From: Scortum barcoo
Taxonomy: Eukaryota > Chordata > Actinopteri > Centrarchiformes > Terapontidae
DNA: 64,000 bases
Assembly: GCA_023238725.1 (NCBI GenBank)
Contig: CM041546.1
Span: 13,198,528-13,262,527, forward strand
Direction of reading: 5' to 3'
Shown here: positions 23,201-35,229 of the stretch, in pieces
Layout: every line of letters starts with the position of its first letter
Numbering within the stretch: the first letter of the stretch is position 1
Notes under the pieces: model-generated
Database searches by the model: none
Told to the model about the DNA's origin: nothing
Seen by the model: only the letters and a program-made list of their open reading frames with translations
Made by a program: the position numbers and the translations under genes

Positions 23201-26200
23201 TTCTCAATAATGCGAACAAAAGCTTTGACACAGTTTTGCATGTTGTTTTCATGTCAAAAGCATGAAAGCCAAGATATTTTTCCTCCACCTTGTGTGTAGG
23301 TATGTTTGTCCTGTAGAAATGTATTCATACACTGCTAAAATCTGCTGTGTAATCCATTTTTAATCTGCTGTTAATATGTTTTATTATTATAAAGGCTTAA
23401 TTAAATCTCACATATCTCTAAAAGTTAATTGTGTAAACATATAATTGGCAACCTAAAAATATATGGTTCTAAGTCTCTCTTACTGTATTTTTCCTTCTTT
23501 CCATTTATGTTTAATCTCATTCCACAAAATATTACTAAATATTTCAGCAATCAGCATCCCAATTCTTCGCACATATGTTACCTCTTCTTCATCCTTTTGT
23601 ATTAATTCTTTTTTGTAAAACTATTATTATCACACTGACCTTAACCACCCTTCACTCCGGCCATGACTCAGCTTGTTTCGCACCCTTCTGTGGATTTTCT
23701 TACTGTGTTTAAACGTACCTCTGCCTCTGCACCCTGTCCATTGATGGTGTGTTCACTGCCCCCTTGGCTCGGGCCGCCGCTGCCCCAGTGGAGGTGCATC
23801 TGCACAGCATTAAAGAGCCAGGGCAGCCCCCCCAGTCCCATCCACTCTGGTAGCTCGATCACCACTGATGGAGAGAAGAGCAAAACATGAGTTGATTCAA
23901 CAAACCCGGGGAAAGATAACTGAACAAGAAATACGAGGTAGGAATATGATCAGAAAGTGCAATTAGAATATTTTAAAAATGTTTGCCCCTGAGTTAATTT
24001 ACAAGGAGCAACATTTGCTGCTAGGTTACAACCGAGGATGGTGCAGTATAAACAGATCAACCGGAAAGCTGCTCGGATACCTGGGAGAGAGTGATGTTAG
24101 GAGCTGGAAATCACCTGGTTGTCAAAGTTACCTGTGTGTCCATTATTGTATAGACTGAAGGGCTTGTCGCCATGCTGACTGTAGCCCAGAGGGGTCAGAG
24201 GGATCAGACTGGGGTCGTATTTGGTCTGGGTGGTCGCCACATCAACAGGGGACTGAGAAGTACCACCGCAGTCAGGGAAATACTGTGACCACTCAGCCTG
24301 ACCCACCAAGCCTTTGACAGCAGAAAAGAGAGAAACAATGATGTCACCCGACCACACAGACCACTGGTTCCCAGTCATCCAGGGAAAAGCTCTTGATCAG
24401 TCTCTGATTATACCAGACAATTATTCCTCGAGGTTCACAACCTCACAGTGCTAACATTAATAAAACTTGTGATACATTTAAAAAAAACAAAACACTATGC
24501 ACGGTGTAAGGTTTTAGGGTTGCACTATCGTTAAGCCTTTCATATGTCACCACACAAGGCATTTTCAGGATTATAAAACAATGCTCTATTTGCGATTTGA
24601 ATACCTTTCCCTGAACCTGGGTTGACAACAAGTTGATTTACTGAAACCAACGAGAGATTTAGATCTCACTATTCAGTAAAAATTTTGGTTACGTCTTTTC
24701 TTGGCGAGGTTTTTCCTTCAGTGATATAGAAGGTGCTATCTTTCCTATATGACTTACAGTTACGTTGAGCTATACATGTACATTTTGTCAGTCAGCGCTG
24801 GTCTCATTTAGAGAACATGTGGAGGGGTGCAGACTTCCACAAGCACAGATACCACAGTCAGCGTTTGAGCTGAAACCCTTTGTTGTGCTGAATGAATGCT
24901 GCTCTGAAATCAAACTCAAATGCAGGCAACTTAAACCAACAAGCCAACAAAAGCAGGTGATCGAGGTGCTTCTCTGGCTAAGTAATATCAATTGATAACA
25001 ACCACACCATAATCAATATTGTCACTTCAGCATTATATTACCTCTTTCAATCTCAGTTGTATGGTATGATCCAGTTGTCCTGATATCTTTCAGACCATTG
25101 TAGTTAAATTACAGAAATAGATAAACCATATAAAGTATTGATCCAAAAGGTACCAGTAAATGGTAAACAATCATATAAAATGTTTAATAAACGCCTGCAA
25201 CATTTGGAGACAATTAATGCTACAAAGTTACAAAATAATGGTTTTTTTAATAAAATGATCATTTTATCATTTCATCAATATCTATAGTAGTAGTACTATG
25301 AAATGTTGTTTCTAAGCCTGACACTTAGATAAGAAAATAAAAAAATCTTTGCCCCATATAAATAAATATTTTCTATGATTTTTTAATTAAGTGTTAATTT
25401 CTTTATGCAAGTAGAATGATTTATTTTTTAACATATAAATGCGAGTGGTGTTTAGAGCAAATTCCTTTAGACATGCAAAGAGAATTATCATAGACAGGTT
25501 TTTAAGATTTACAACTTAAAGTATTACCTGGTTACATTTTTTTTTCATGGGAGGCAAAAACATATAGCTGAATTTTTGTGGTTATAATACAGAAGATTGA
25601 CCTCTCATCACCACCCTGCTGAAAACCAAGGGAAAAAATGTCAAATGAGGACTTTTCTATTCTCAAGTAACAAATTAAGCATTTTAACGTAATTAAAACC
25701 TGATTAGCAATAAAATTATGTTAATGCTGAATAAATGTGCATTTTTAGGAAGATAGACGACATCAGCTAGTGTGCTTATGTGTATACTCATATGCTCTGT
25801 ATTTCAAATTCTGAAAAAATTCGTGGAAATCACACAACAACTGACGAGAAAAAATGAAGAAGAATGTCATTAAACGATGGAGGAGAAGAGAGTGATTGAG
25901 GCCCTGCTTCCCTGAATAAAAAAGGAGCTGGTCTCCCAAACTGCATAATAAAAGAAAGTAAGAAAAAGGAGTCTGAAAGAAAAAGAGAGTGACATGTGAG
26001 TCGAAGAATCTGAATTTCAATTGCAAGGAGAGGAATGCTTTAGAAAACAGGCCAACCACTGACACTTACACACACAAAAAGGTGTCGGGAGTGTGCAAAA
26101 CAAAAAGGACCAATGTGGTTTTAGGTTTTGCAAATGCTAACATTGTTCATAACAAGCATGTATGTTTATTAAAAAAGAAGTTCAAGCTGAATGAACGCCA

Positions 26201-28214
26201 CAATGCATATAAGTTCTGTAACACAACCATTCAAATCAACAGCTCCTTCTACATGAGTACAGTAAGGACATAGACCCAGTCCATCATCTCTCTCTCTGCT
26301 GCACACACACAATGTAACATGAGGGATGTAAACACATACCACATCTCCTCTCTCACTGCCTGCAACCCCCACCTCGCACCTCTAATCTGTTCTTTGCCCA
26401 CTGCCCCTCACTTCTCTCCACAGCAAAGCCCTGCACCACGACCCAACTTCAAAAGTGAGTCCCCCGACCCGCCATTGGTCGTCATGGAGGTCTCCATGAC
26501 AACCGGAGGCCGAAAATTCTGACCCTCCTCTGTGCCTGCTCTGCCTCTCCCTATCATGCTACCCCTGTGCTGAACACAGCCGGGAAACAAAGACACACAC
26601 ATACTCACACACATGCAGATTCACAGACTCAGAACATGATGAGGAAACGATGGAACGTGAGGCCGACTTTTCCTCGATTACTTTAGCCAGCTGTTCGTCT
26701 CTCGTCTCTTGTGGCAAGAAGAAGCGGCTCTGAGAGCGTGCATGTCTGCTCTTTTGTGTGGCAAAATCTTGTGCAAAACAAAACTGTCTTTCCACTTCAA
26801 CTAACAGCTCAGCTCACGGCCACGTCTTACAATGCTGTGTCACACAACATGCCACACACACACTCCCACATAGTACCGCTCATTCAAGCTCCATATGAAC
26901 TGTGGATGAATCCCAGTAACTTTGCCTAAATGGCCCATGTATAGATACCAGTTTGCTCTAGGTACAGCCTCTACATTTACTATGTATTCTGCATGTACTG
27001 TAAATCTGTGTTGCTCTCCTGAATACATGCAGAGAGTGGTGGTCTTTGTGCCCCATTCATTCCCAGAATGTCATTGTCCACGGCATAGGCAGCCAGTGTG
27101 CGTCCACAACACAATAAACACATAGGTTATTGTGCCCCGCAACAATAAGGGCACAATTTGGTATGCTTTTGCTTCATCCCGTCCCCATCTCCCTCTCTCT
27201 CTCTCTCTCTCTCCATCCAACACCCTCATCCTTGTGCACCTGCCTCTCTTCTCTCTTCGCCTGCCTCTCTATCGGCCTTTTTTTCTTGCTTTCTTCCTCT
27301 CTATCTCCCACCACCCCTTCATCATCTCTGTGTGACTGCTGTGCTCATGCCAGCTTGCTGAGCTGTAACTAATACAGACAGAGAGGGATGTAGAGGAAAA
27401 CAGAGGGAGAAGGGCTGGGAAATATGAGAGGGAGGGGGAGAGCAAATCTTGCAAAAACTTACAGAAGCTTTTATGGTAGTTTCAATGTTTTAGAGGTTTT
27501 ATTGTAGTACTATATTAGACCTGACCTACACACCTGACTTCAGATTTTTTTTCCCCTGGACTCTTAATAGTCTAGCACCAGACTATATGCTATTTTGCTC
27601 ATACTATACACATGACTTCTCAAGATCAAGTGGATATCATCCACCCTCTGTGTATGTATCGTTTTTCATCATTCTCTGCTCCACTTTGAATAGCTTCTGC
27701 ATGAGACTTTTCTCTACAAATAAACTTGAACTTACCAGTGTAGGTCCAGGCAATGTCCTCTGAAAAAGAATGGAAGAGGAAAAATAAACTCCTAAAACTC
27801 TTATTCTGGCCAGTTATTGTTCTTTATGTCTGCATAAGTTCTAACTTTGATGATTAAAGCATCATATCTGTGTGATTTAATATTAGATTTTACTTTACTC
27901 TATAATATGTTGTGTTTCCATCACTTCTAATCTAAAACTAATGCTTATCATTCCAGTCGTTAATACCTAACTCCAACGGTACCTAAAGTTCTCAAATACT
28001 ACTCAAATCCAATTGTTATTTCTGGATTTTAATACAGCTCCTGAACTAAAGCGCTCGCTGAAACACCCAAACAATCTGCAACAACTATATCAGAGCACAA
28101 AAAATCTCACATGATGCTGATTATTATGTTAATTAAGACCTTACCAGCAGCAGGGGCAGCTGTCCACTGGAAACACAGAGGCATCAGAAGGATAAAAAGA
28201 CCCCAAGAGTCCAT
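17287..28214 (-). CDS. ca14: Carbonic anhydrase XIV-like transmembrane enzyme (complete, 10 exons)
   Basis: Zinc enzyme that interconverts CO2 and bicarbonate outside the cell. Coding exons in gene order: 28214-28145, 27759-27736, 24311-24132, 23864-23719, 21716-21621, 21509-21443, 21045-20888, 20356-20230, 19234-19150, 17398-17287. Together they make 1,065 bases and 354 residues; human CA14 has 337. Residues 1-19 or so are a signal peptide (MDSWGLFILLMPLCF). Zinc ligands are His115 and His117 in MHLHWG and His142 in LHVVHYN. Thr224 lies in SLTTPPC, Glu129 in GGSEHTING, and the proton-shuttle His is His90 in NNGHT. Cys46 and Cys228 form the expected disulfide pair, so the enzyme looks active. 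Exon 9 encodes one membrane span (about 292-312, TAIVIGVMCGCVGLAVIV), followed by a charged Lys/Glu-rich cytoplasmic tail. CA12 and CA9 are close alternatives; the match to CA14 in the catalytic domain and the neighbours ciart, prpf3 and rprd2 favour CA14. The chosen ATG starts the signal peptide; the frame stays open upstream. Confidence 0.93.
22424..23040. mobile_element. Composite of teleost nonautonomous repeats in a ca14 intron
   Basis: The left part (ACTATTTTCATTATACGATAATCTG) resembles the start of a common teleost MITE-like family seen twice more in this window. The right part (GTGACCTTGTGG, TTTGAAGAAATTCCCACAAG, GACGGACGGACA) resembles another abundant teleost repeat. Both lie in the ca14 intron between the exons at 23719 and 21716. 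No protein is encoded. Family names are not certain from memory. Confidence 0.5.
27192..27213. repeat. (CT)n microsatellite
   Basis: A CT run inside the pyrimidine-rich DNA of a ca14 intron. The overlapping Ser-Leu frames are artefacts. Confidence 0.9.
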
Positions 28215-28234
28215 GTTAGCCCTTGCCCATACAC

Positions 28235-28720
28235 AGAAATGAATAAAAGTGGACGGAGAGATGAGGAGCAAGTGTGAGAGAGAGAGAGATACAGTGAAAG
28301 TGAGAGAGAAAGAGAGAGAGAGAGAATAGGAGGAGGGGGGGACTGACTGGGTCCAGCGATCCCCCCTGCCACAGCTCTGTTTAACAGAGTGGATACTGCA
28401 TGCTCGCTCCACTCTGGCATTACAGGGCACCAGATCAAGTCTCAGAAACAGACAGGCAGAGAGAAAGTACAAAGAAAAAAGAGAGAGTAGAAAGAGAAAG
28501 AGCGGGCAGAGGTGGAGAGAAATCAGGGAGAGATGGGACCGCTGAGGGGGACCAGTGAGTGAGAATTAATTCAGTGTTAGTTGGTGAAAAGGAGGAGGGT
28601 GGAGAACGCAGAGCTGAGAAAAGGAGGTTACTGCATGGAAACAATGTGGTGCAAAACAATGGCAGTAGGAGAGTGAGAGTGAATAAAAGAGGGAAAGAGG
28701 TGCTATATGATGCGCAGATC
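28235..28720. repeat. Long purine-rich tract upstream of the ca14 start
   Basis: The plus strand is mostly G/A here, so the ca14 leader and promoter strand is strongly C/T-rich. It includes a GA-rich section at about 28275-28325. No TATA box was recognised. The ca14 transcription start is probably within or just beyond this tract. Confidence 0.6.
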
Positions 28721-29269
28721 ACAGGGGAGAAATGAGCATGTGAAAATCTCGTGAAAGTCTGACTGACTAAACGTTCCTAAAAGGTGTTTCTGAATGATTT
28801 CTGGGTGGAGGGAAGAAACAATAAATTTCATCTGATCTTGTCCTCATAACTTTATTGATCTGAGAATAAGAGCTGGGAGAAACAAAGTTTTTAGAATATA
28901 TGAGAGACATCTTTTATATATTGTACATCTTACATTCATCATTATATATTTTAATCTGAGATTGTTGTGTTTTTAATTGAGAGTGCCTTGGTATGGGAAT
29001 ATATTGTGGGTCTCATACAGAAGACAAAAAAAACTTAAATCTGAAGGGGTAAAACTATACAGTATTTGGCATTTTTTGCAAACCCAAGGATTGGAGTCAC
29101 TGGGGTTACAAAGGCTGATTTTAAACAAAAAAAAACACATTTACTTAGATCAGTATCTGTTTATACCTGCACACATCACAGCATCATCACAGTATATATA
29201 GCATATATACAGACAGGGAACAAATTAAAGGAAAAATCTGAATAAGAGTGGAGAAACATATCAAACGCA

Positions 29270-29745
29270 GATGCTTCCACAGAGGTCAAAAGTATTTTGC
29301 TGGCATGGTTTGGATCCATTGTCCACTTAGAGGGAAGGATCAATGCAAATCACAAAGAAGTTATACTGAGTGATCACTTTTATACTTAAACAAAACATTT
29401 CAATCCTGTTAGGAATTGTCTCCTCCAGGATGACAATGTATCCATTGATATGGCACGAGGGGTCACTGAATGGTTTGATGAGGATGAAAATTATGTGAAT
29501 CATACGCTATGTTCTTTGCAACTGAACACCTGTTGGAGATTTTGGACCAATATGTTAGACAGCGCTCTCCACCATCATCATTAAATACCAAAAAAGGGAA
29601 TGGGAATATCTAAGAATGGTGCTCATCCCTCCAGTGGAGTTCAGAGACTTGCAGAATCACTTACAAGAAGCACTGAAGCTGTTCTGGCAGCACATGATGG
29701 TCCAACACCTTACTGAGACACTTTATGTTGGTTTTTCCTTGAATT
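29270..29745 (+). mobile_element. Decayed Tc1/mariner-like transposon fragment
   Basis: From 29524 the plus strand reads EHLLEILDQYVRQRSPP, which matches the conserved EHLWxxLDxxVRxR stretch of Tc1-like transposases. Further on, degenerate remains of the usual C-terminal end are visible near 29640-29700. Frameshifts and stops show it is not functional, and no inverted termini were identified. Confidence 0.6.
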
Positions 29746-29880
29746 TGTTACCCAGCTGTATATTATAGGTACCTGCATTTCCTACATACACTAGTTTACA
29801 TTATAGTTTCATACATTCATTAATTAATTTTATCATTGCTGTAAACCTCTATCACAAAAAATACATTTATATCTCTCTCT

Positions 29881-29902
29881 GTGTGTGTGTGTGTGTGTGT
29901 GT
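29881..29902. repeat. (GT)n microsatellite
   Basis: A GT run of 11 units just downstream of the Tc1-like relic. Confidence 0.9.
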
Positions 29903-31299
29903 ATGATTTTTATTATATATTATATTATCTATCACATCACGTAGGCTACCATGTATACCATATGTAATATGACATAGTATGTTATATAAGGATATTTTGT
30001 AATACATTAAAAATGTGATGTAAGAGACCAAGATTCCTGGTGTCATTTGCGCTGGCTCACTGTCCCACTGTCATTGCTTACTGAAACACTTCAATAGAAC
30101 AGAGTCATCACTGATGTTTTTAGAATAATTTAATATGATATCATATTAATATTAATATTATCACCTGTGCTTTAACTATTCTGACAAGTCAAAATGTCTG
30201 CTGTTCAAAAAGCCTGCTCTCACTGCACAGTCAAAAATGGCCTAACTCCTTAAACTGAAATGCAGTCACTGAATATTAAACATTTAATGGTCTGGGAGGA
30301 TTGCATCAACTTGCATCATTCTGTGTAGGAAAATATTTAATGTTTTATATGTTATTTGTTGCAGTCTGAACAAAGAGTGGGTATGAATTGTGTTTAAAAA
30401 CATCATATTGCACGTTTACCATGTGTCTCTGTTAAAAAGGTTACATAAACTGAACATACTGTACTCGAAGATCTAATGAACTTGATCAGCAGTGAACACC
30501 AGGGGGCGCTCTCTCCACGTGACATGTTTTGGGCTGACTCCTTGGCAGGAAATCCACCCTAAAACACACTTTACATTTCTTTTCACTGGAATATCGATTC
30601 AATTTGTGTTTTTAAGGTGGATTTTCCCTTTAAAAAAATCAAAGGCAATCCAGCCAAGAGACTTTTGATCTAGATTACATCACGTCAAGGATAAACTTAA
30701 ACATTAAAATAAAACTGCAAAGGTTACATCACCTACTGCATTGAACATGGCAACCCTAGAAGAGATAGACAGACAGACAGATAAGACAGACAAATAGATA
30801 AATTGATAAGCCTTTGTATCACTATTTTTTCCATAACCCATAATATATTGTATTGTTTATTCTTTCATATCTAGTAATAAGTAAAATCAGTAGTAAAATG
30901 ATTAAATACTGATTGGCCATTGATCATTATTAGAGTACAACTTACTGCCAAACTTTAAATGTCAAAGTCCAGAAATTATGTAGAACAATGTGTAGAAAAT
31001 TGTTACTTCCACTTGAGATGTGATCAAGATTGTGAGATATCTAACACGAATAAGATCTCTTGTGTCATCCTGAGTAGATCATCTGTTATGTGGATCATTT
31101 TCTGTGAGCACCATAATCAGAAACCTATTTATTACCTATGCACGTTTTAGTTTGTACTAGCTGTAATAAATTAATGACAGTTTCGTGCAGTTTCAGAGGC
31201 GACAGATACTTCCCACATGAGCTCTAATCTCCGGCACTAAATGTTTTATCTGCCTTCCTCTCCTCGGTCTGTGTCTCCGCTCCATCTTTTCACACTGTA

Positions 31300-31499
31300 T
31301 ACCGGACCGCTCAAACGTGAAGCGCTTCGGCCCAAATTATGCAACAGCCATAACCTTTGCCGGCCTCCCATTGGTCGCTTAGCGCTCCATCGTGGGGGCG
31401 TGGTTAACATGTTTTTACACACCATTGGCCGCGTCTTTGCAGGGGGCGTGTCAGCTGACTTCATTCACAAATCTAGCAGCGGAGAGTCCCTCCGACATG
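31300..31499 (+). promoter_or_regulatory. Promoter-like GC-rich patch with possible first exon
   Basis: A GC-rich island in AT-rich DNA. It carries inverted CCAAT motifs (CCATTGG near 31368 and 31421), GGGGGCGTG GC-box-like elements near 31394 and 31441, and the ten-base palindrome GTCAGCTGAC near 31448. A consensus donor follows (CCGACAT then GTGAGT at about 31499/31500). No coding exon belonging to it was recognised. It may be an alternative ciart first exon, a lncRNA start or the relic of a lost gene. Confidence 0.4.
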
Positions 31500-33183
31500 T
31501 GAGTATCCCTGTGTTTATACTGATGAACACATGTCCCGGCTCCGCAAATGTGAGCGGCGGAAAAAAAGGCCGTTAATATGTAAAGTCCTCTGGGGCTAGA
31601 GCACCGTTTACTTATCAGAAGTGGTGGCTATGAACGTGTTTATATACCAATGTCAATGCAAAGGCACCAAAGTGAGACTGAATCAGAGATAGCAGTTGAT
31701 AATATTGCTGAACTAAATCATTACAATTGGACTGGGCTGCTTCAAACTAAATAATTCATGCTTTACATTTGATAAACAATCATTTAACCACACTGATTCT
31801 GCTTGTCATGACATTAAATATGCACTGCACTGTGAAGGTGTATGCTGCCATATGCAAAAACTATAGCGGGGCAATATATACTTCAACTTCTTCCTTTCTT
31901 TTGCTGCAACATCCCAATAATGTTAGCAATTTCTTAAGAGGAAGACAGGCTGACAGATGCAGGGCCAGTGAGGACACAGCAGCGATTTGTAATGGTGCCC
32001 CAGCTGTCCTGGTTTTCAGGTGAAACGTGAGATGTTGCTCAGCCTCTTCAACAAGAGTGGAGACAGTTTACAGTTTAGCCTCTCTTTAGGCCTCTGTATT
32101 CCCTCAGGCAGGTCAGATTTCTCGTGTGGTGTCTGGCTCTCACCACGCCTTCTCCTGCATTTGGCCGTGCAGGAACTCTTGCAATGCTTGCACCACCTGA
32201 ACGCCTGCATGCTTATACAGTGAGCAAAAAATACCTCTCCATGGTGGGCATATTAACAATATGATATCTAATATGACTGAGTGTAATCAAGTTCTCTTGG
32301 GCTGTGTGACACCTGAGGAAGTCTACAAATCGCTAACGCTGTTTTGTAGCTTCAGAAGGAACATAACTGATTTTATTCCAGATGTGAATTACTCCACTTC
32401 CTTCTTTAGTGATCCAACTGAGGAAAGATGTATTTTCCATATTAGGGTCCAATTTGCCACATTGTACTTTGACCCACTCCACTGACACCACCCATGGGTT
32501 TAACATAGTCACTCCTATTGAAGTCTCAAAAATGTCAATACCAGGGACGATAATGAGAAGGGGATGGAGAGAGAGAAAAAAAAACACAGAAACCAGGTGG
32601 GGGAAGGGACGGAAGGGGGAAGGGAGGTAGAAGGATGGAAATGATGGGAGTGGTCTTCAGTCCCCATGAACTCAAAGTAGGTTCACTGGGTTCATGTGCC
32701 ACAGAGGAATGCTGTGGGGGGATGGAAAGCTTTTTCTATTGACCTGGTCCCTGCTACGCACACATAAAGAAGAGCTTTTCCCTTAGTTTACTATTACTAA
32801 AGGTTAACCATTATTGTGTTTTAACAATAAATAGGGTGGCTAGCTCACTTGGTGTTGAGGTGACTGTGCATAGTCACAAGGCTCAATGACAGGTGTTGTC
32901 AATCACATAGGGATACTGTATGTTGTGTGTGTGTGTGTTAAGAAACAGGTTCATCGGGTTCATTCGTATGTTGTATGTATAGAGAAGTAAGGCCCCTTCA
33001 ACCCTGACATGCAAAGCATTTAGAGGCATCCACCACTCCTCGTGCCTTAACCTTGCATTTGACATCTAAAAATACCAGTAAAAGCCAGTGTATTAACTGC
33101 CCATTTATTAAATTAACAAGACACCCAAAGTAAAGTCTTGTGAGGAGAGAAAACACCAACACGTATGATGGGTATGGGACAGA

Positions 33184-33207
33184 TGTGTGTGTGTGTGTGT
33201 GTGTGTG
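33184..33207. repeat. (GT)n microsatellite
   Basis: A GT run of about 12 units. Confidence 0.9.
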
Positions 33208-33359
33208 GTCCATACATGCACTGCACTATGTGTTTCAAGAGAAGGTTACTGAGTTCACAATGTAGTAACCTAGGAAAAATGCAGGCTGCTACATGGCCAT
33301 GACTTACTGTCAAATCCCTAACTTAGATTCTGATGTATTACTGATCTTAATTGGATGAA

Positions 33360-33560
33360 ACAACATAACATACTAATACAAAATATTGTATCATATATTG
33401 TATTGTACTGTATAATTATTTTATGTTGATATTTTATGTTACTTTATTTTCTTGCTGCATGTATATTTTTCCTACCGTCATTCCCACTGTGTCTTGTAAA
33501 CTGTGTCAATGTAAATTTCCCCCTGTGGGACTAATAAAGGGTTATCTCATCTTATCTTAT
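33360..33560 (+). mobile_element. 3' tail of a non-LTR retroelement
   Basis: The segment ends CCCCCTGTGGGACTAATAAAGG followed by degenerate TTATC units (33541-33560). This is the typical 3' end of a group of teleost LINE-derived repeats. No reverse transcriptase sequence remains. Confidence 0.5.
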
Positions 33561-34779
33561 AGAATAAGATATGACATTTCTAATAAAATCAGATTCTTTG
33601 TATATTTCTTGCAGTTTCACTTCAAGAGATGTGAATCTTTTGTAGTTTCTTTAGTAGTGTTATAAGTTAACTTGACAAGCAGACTCTGGGACTCAAATAT
33701 TTAGTGTCACAAAATCCCTAAACATTGTATTCTTAAGTGTTCTCATTGTTCAGGTTGCAATACAGGCTTTTCAAGGTCAAGAAATGGATAACAAATGAAT
33801 AATGTAAAACAGTTACAAGATTTCTAAGATATCTCAGATAGGGTTAAAGAATTGTGTTGGAGTAACAGGTTGACCTATTCTTGGCAATGGTGTGTGCCTT
33901 CGGACATTAAAACATATTTTTGACCTGCCTTCTCCTGGAAATGTCACATTTTTAAGGTACTTGCTCCCATAGGATCCTCAGAGAAAGCCATAGGCCTTTT
34001 GATGGCTGACTCACGAAGGGCTTTATTAGAAAGGCCGAAGGACGCCAATGAGGCATATATATTTATATATATATATATGTATTAACATTACTTGGTTGTG
34101 AATCATGTCATTGAGTTCTATAGGAGGTTATTGATGTTGCCTGAAGACTGGCTTTCTGTACCATAAAATTCGCCCAATGTGTTGTAGTCCACTGTTATGT
34201 AAAAGCTGATAATGGCATGGTTTGTGTAATATGTCTACCTTCTATTCTAATGGCCTTTAAATTATATTTTCTATTGATGCACAGGTTACTGTCCTGTTTT
34301 TCTTGTATAAATCCGTATGAAGGACCCAGATGATGAGTGGATTGTTGCATCCCAGCAATCCAGACAAACATCCTCATGTATTCTTCAGAATGAACAAGTT
34401 CTTGTCCTCTGACAAGCTCCGTTAACAGTGAGGAAGGAAATTATTTTATGCATCGTTGCTGTTCATTAGTTCTGCATGCGTTTATTCAATAAAACCCAAA
34501 TCAGTGTGTGATGGGTTGCATAAGGTTTCGTATTTTCTGGCGCGTTCGTTATGCTCGTGCAAAGCTTCCGCGTTTTTTTTTTTTGTTTTGTTTTGTTTTT
34601 TGTTTTTTGAAGGGGGGGTGGTTGAATGTCAGGGGCGTGGTCATAATAAAATACTGTGTACATCAAATACATTGAATTGAACATACTGTGCGTCTCTCGG
34701 CACCGGCACCGTAGTGCGTGCGTGTGTTTACACCTGCGCTCGCCGTAGTAGAGCAGCCTTGCCCGACGTTTTACACAAA

Positions 34780-34806
34780 CACACACACACACACACACAC
34801 GCACAC
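34780..34806. repeat. (CA)n microsatellite
   Basis: A CA run with one G substitution, directly before the CCAAT-rich ciart promoter. Confidence 0.9.
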
Positions 34807-34851
34807 GGGCGACACATGAGTGGGCAGGACCGTGAGTGCCCGGGCCGCCGT

Positions 34852-34957
34852 CCAATCAGCGGCGAGTAAAGCAATCACTGGCTGGAAGGGTCGGCCAATG
34901 GCGCGCGCCACGGTCGGGCCGGCGGCCAATGGGATGCGCGCAAAACGTGGGCACGTG
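34852..34957 (+). promoter_or_regulatory. ciart: ciart promoter: three CCAAT boxes and an E-box
   Basis: CCAAT occurs at 34852-34856, 34895-34899 and 34926-34930. A canonical E-box CACGTG lies at 34952-34957, and an AACGTG variant sits two bases before it at 34944-34949. The leader exon follows within about 30-80 bases. CIART is known as a CLOCK-BMAL1 target driven through E-boxes, so these are the likely circadian elements. A D-box-like TTGCATAA lies further out at 34516-34523 and is weaker evidence. Confidence 0.6.
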
Positions 34958-34989
34958 GATCCGCGCACATGTTGACGCTCGTAAACTGC

Positions 34990-35140
34990 CGAGAGAAAGA
35001 GCCAGCAGAGACACAAACCTATGAACGAGCCGGGCGGAGAGTGTGTGTGAGAGACAGTGAGAGCCGAGAGCTGAGGCAGGGCGCCCCGATGCTGCTCCAG
35101 ACACGGAGTGTGTGCTGACGGACCCGAAACGTATCAAAGT

Positions 35141-35180
<40 letters not shown>

Positions 35181-35229
35181 CACGTTTGATTGTGGCAGCT
35201 GCTGGTTTTTGAATCTCAAATTACTGAAG
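34990..35229 (+). other. ciart: Noncoding first exon of ciart
   Basis: A GC-rich leader ends with a consensus donor (CTGAAG then GTGAGT, boundary 35229/35230). The next exon begins just before the ciart ATG. The exon contains a (GA)n run at 35143-35177. The transcription start is approximate. Confidence 0.5.

Larger units (their letters stand above)
28721..31230. other. Intergenic AT-rich DNA upstream of ca14
   Basis: Apart from the Tc1-like relic, the GT repeat and short GACA/GATA tandem units near 30764-30810, nothing recognisable was seen. Confidence 0.5.
31600..34500. other. Intergenic DNA between the orphan promoter patch and ciart
   Basis: Contains a GT microsatellite, a retroelement tail and AT-rich DNA including TATATA runs at 34056-34080. 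The open frame at 32016-32223 follows an acceptor-like TTTTCAG, but no protein family was recognised. Confidence 0.45.

Noticed and set aside
28107..28472. Extension of ca14 upstream of MDSWGL to an earlier ATG
   Set aside because: The upstream frame is Ser/Leu-rich translation of a GA tract. The signal peptide starts properly at the chosen ATG, and the residue count then fits the family.
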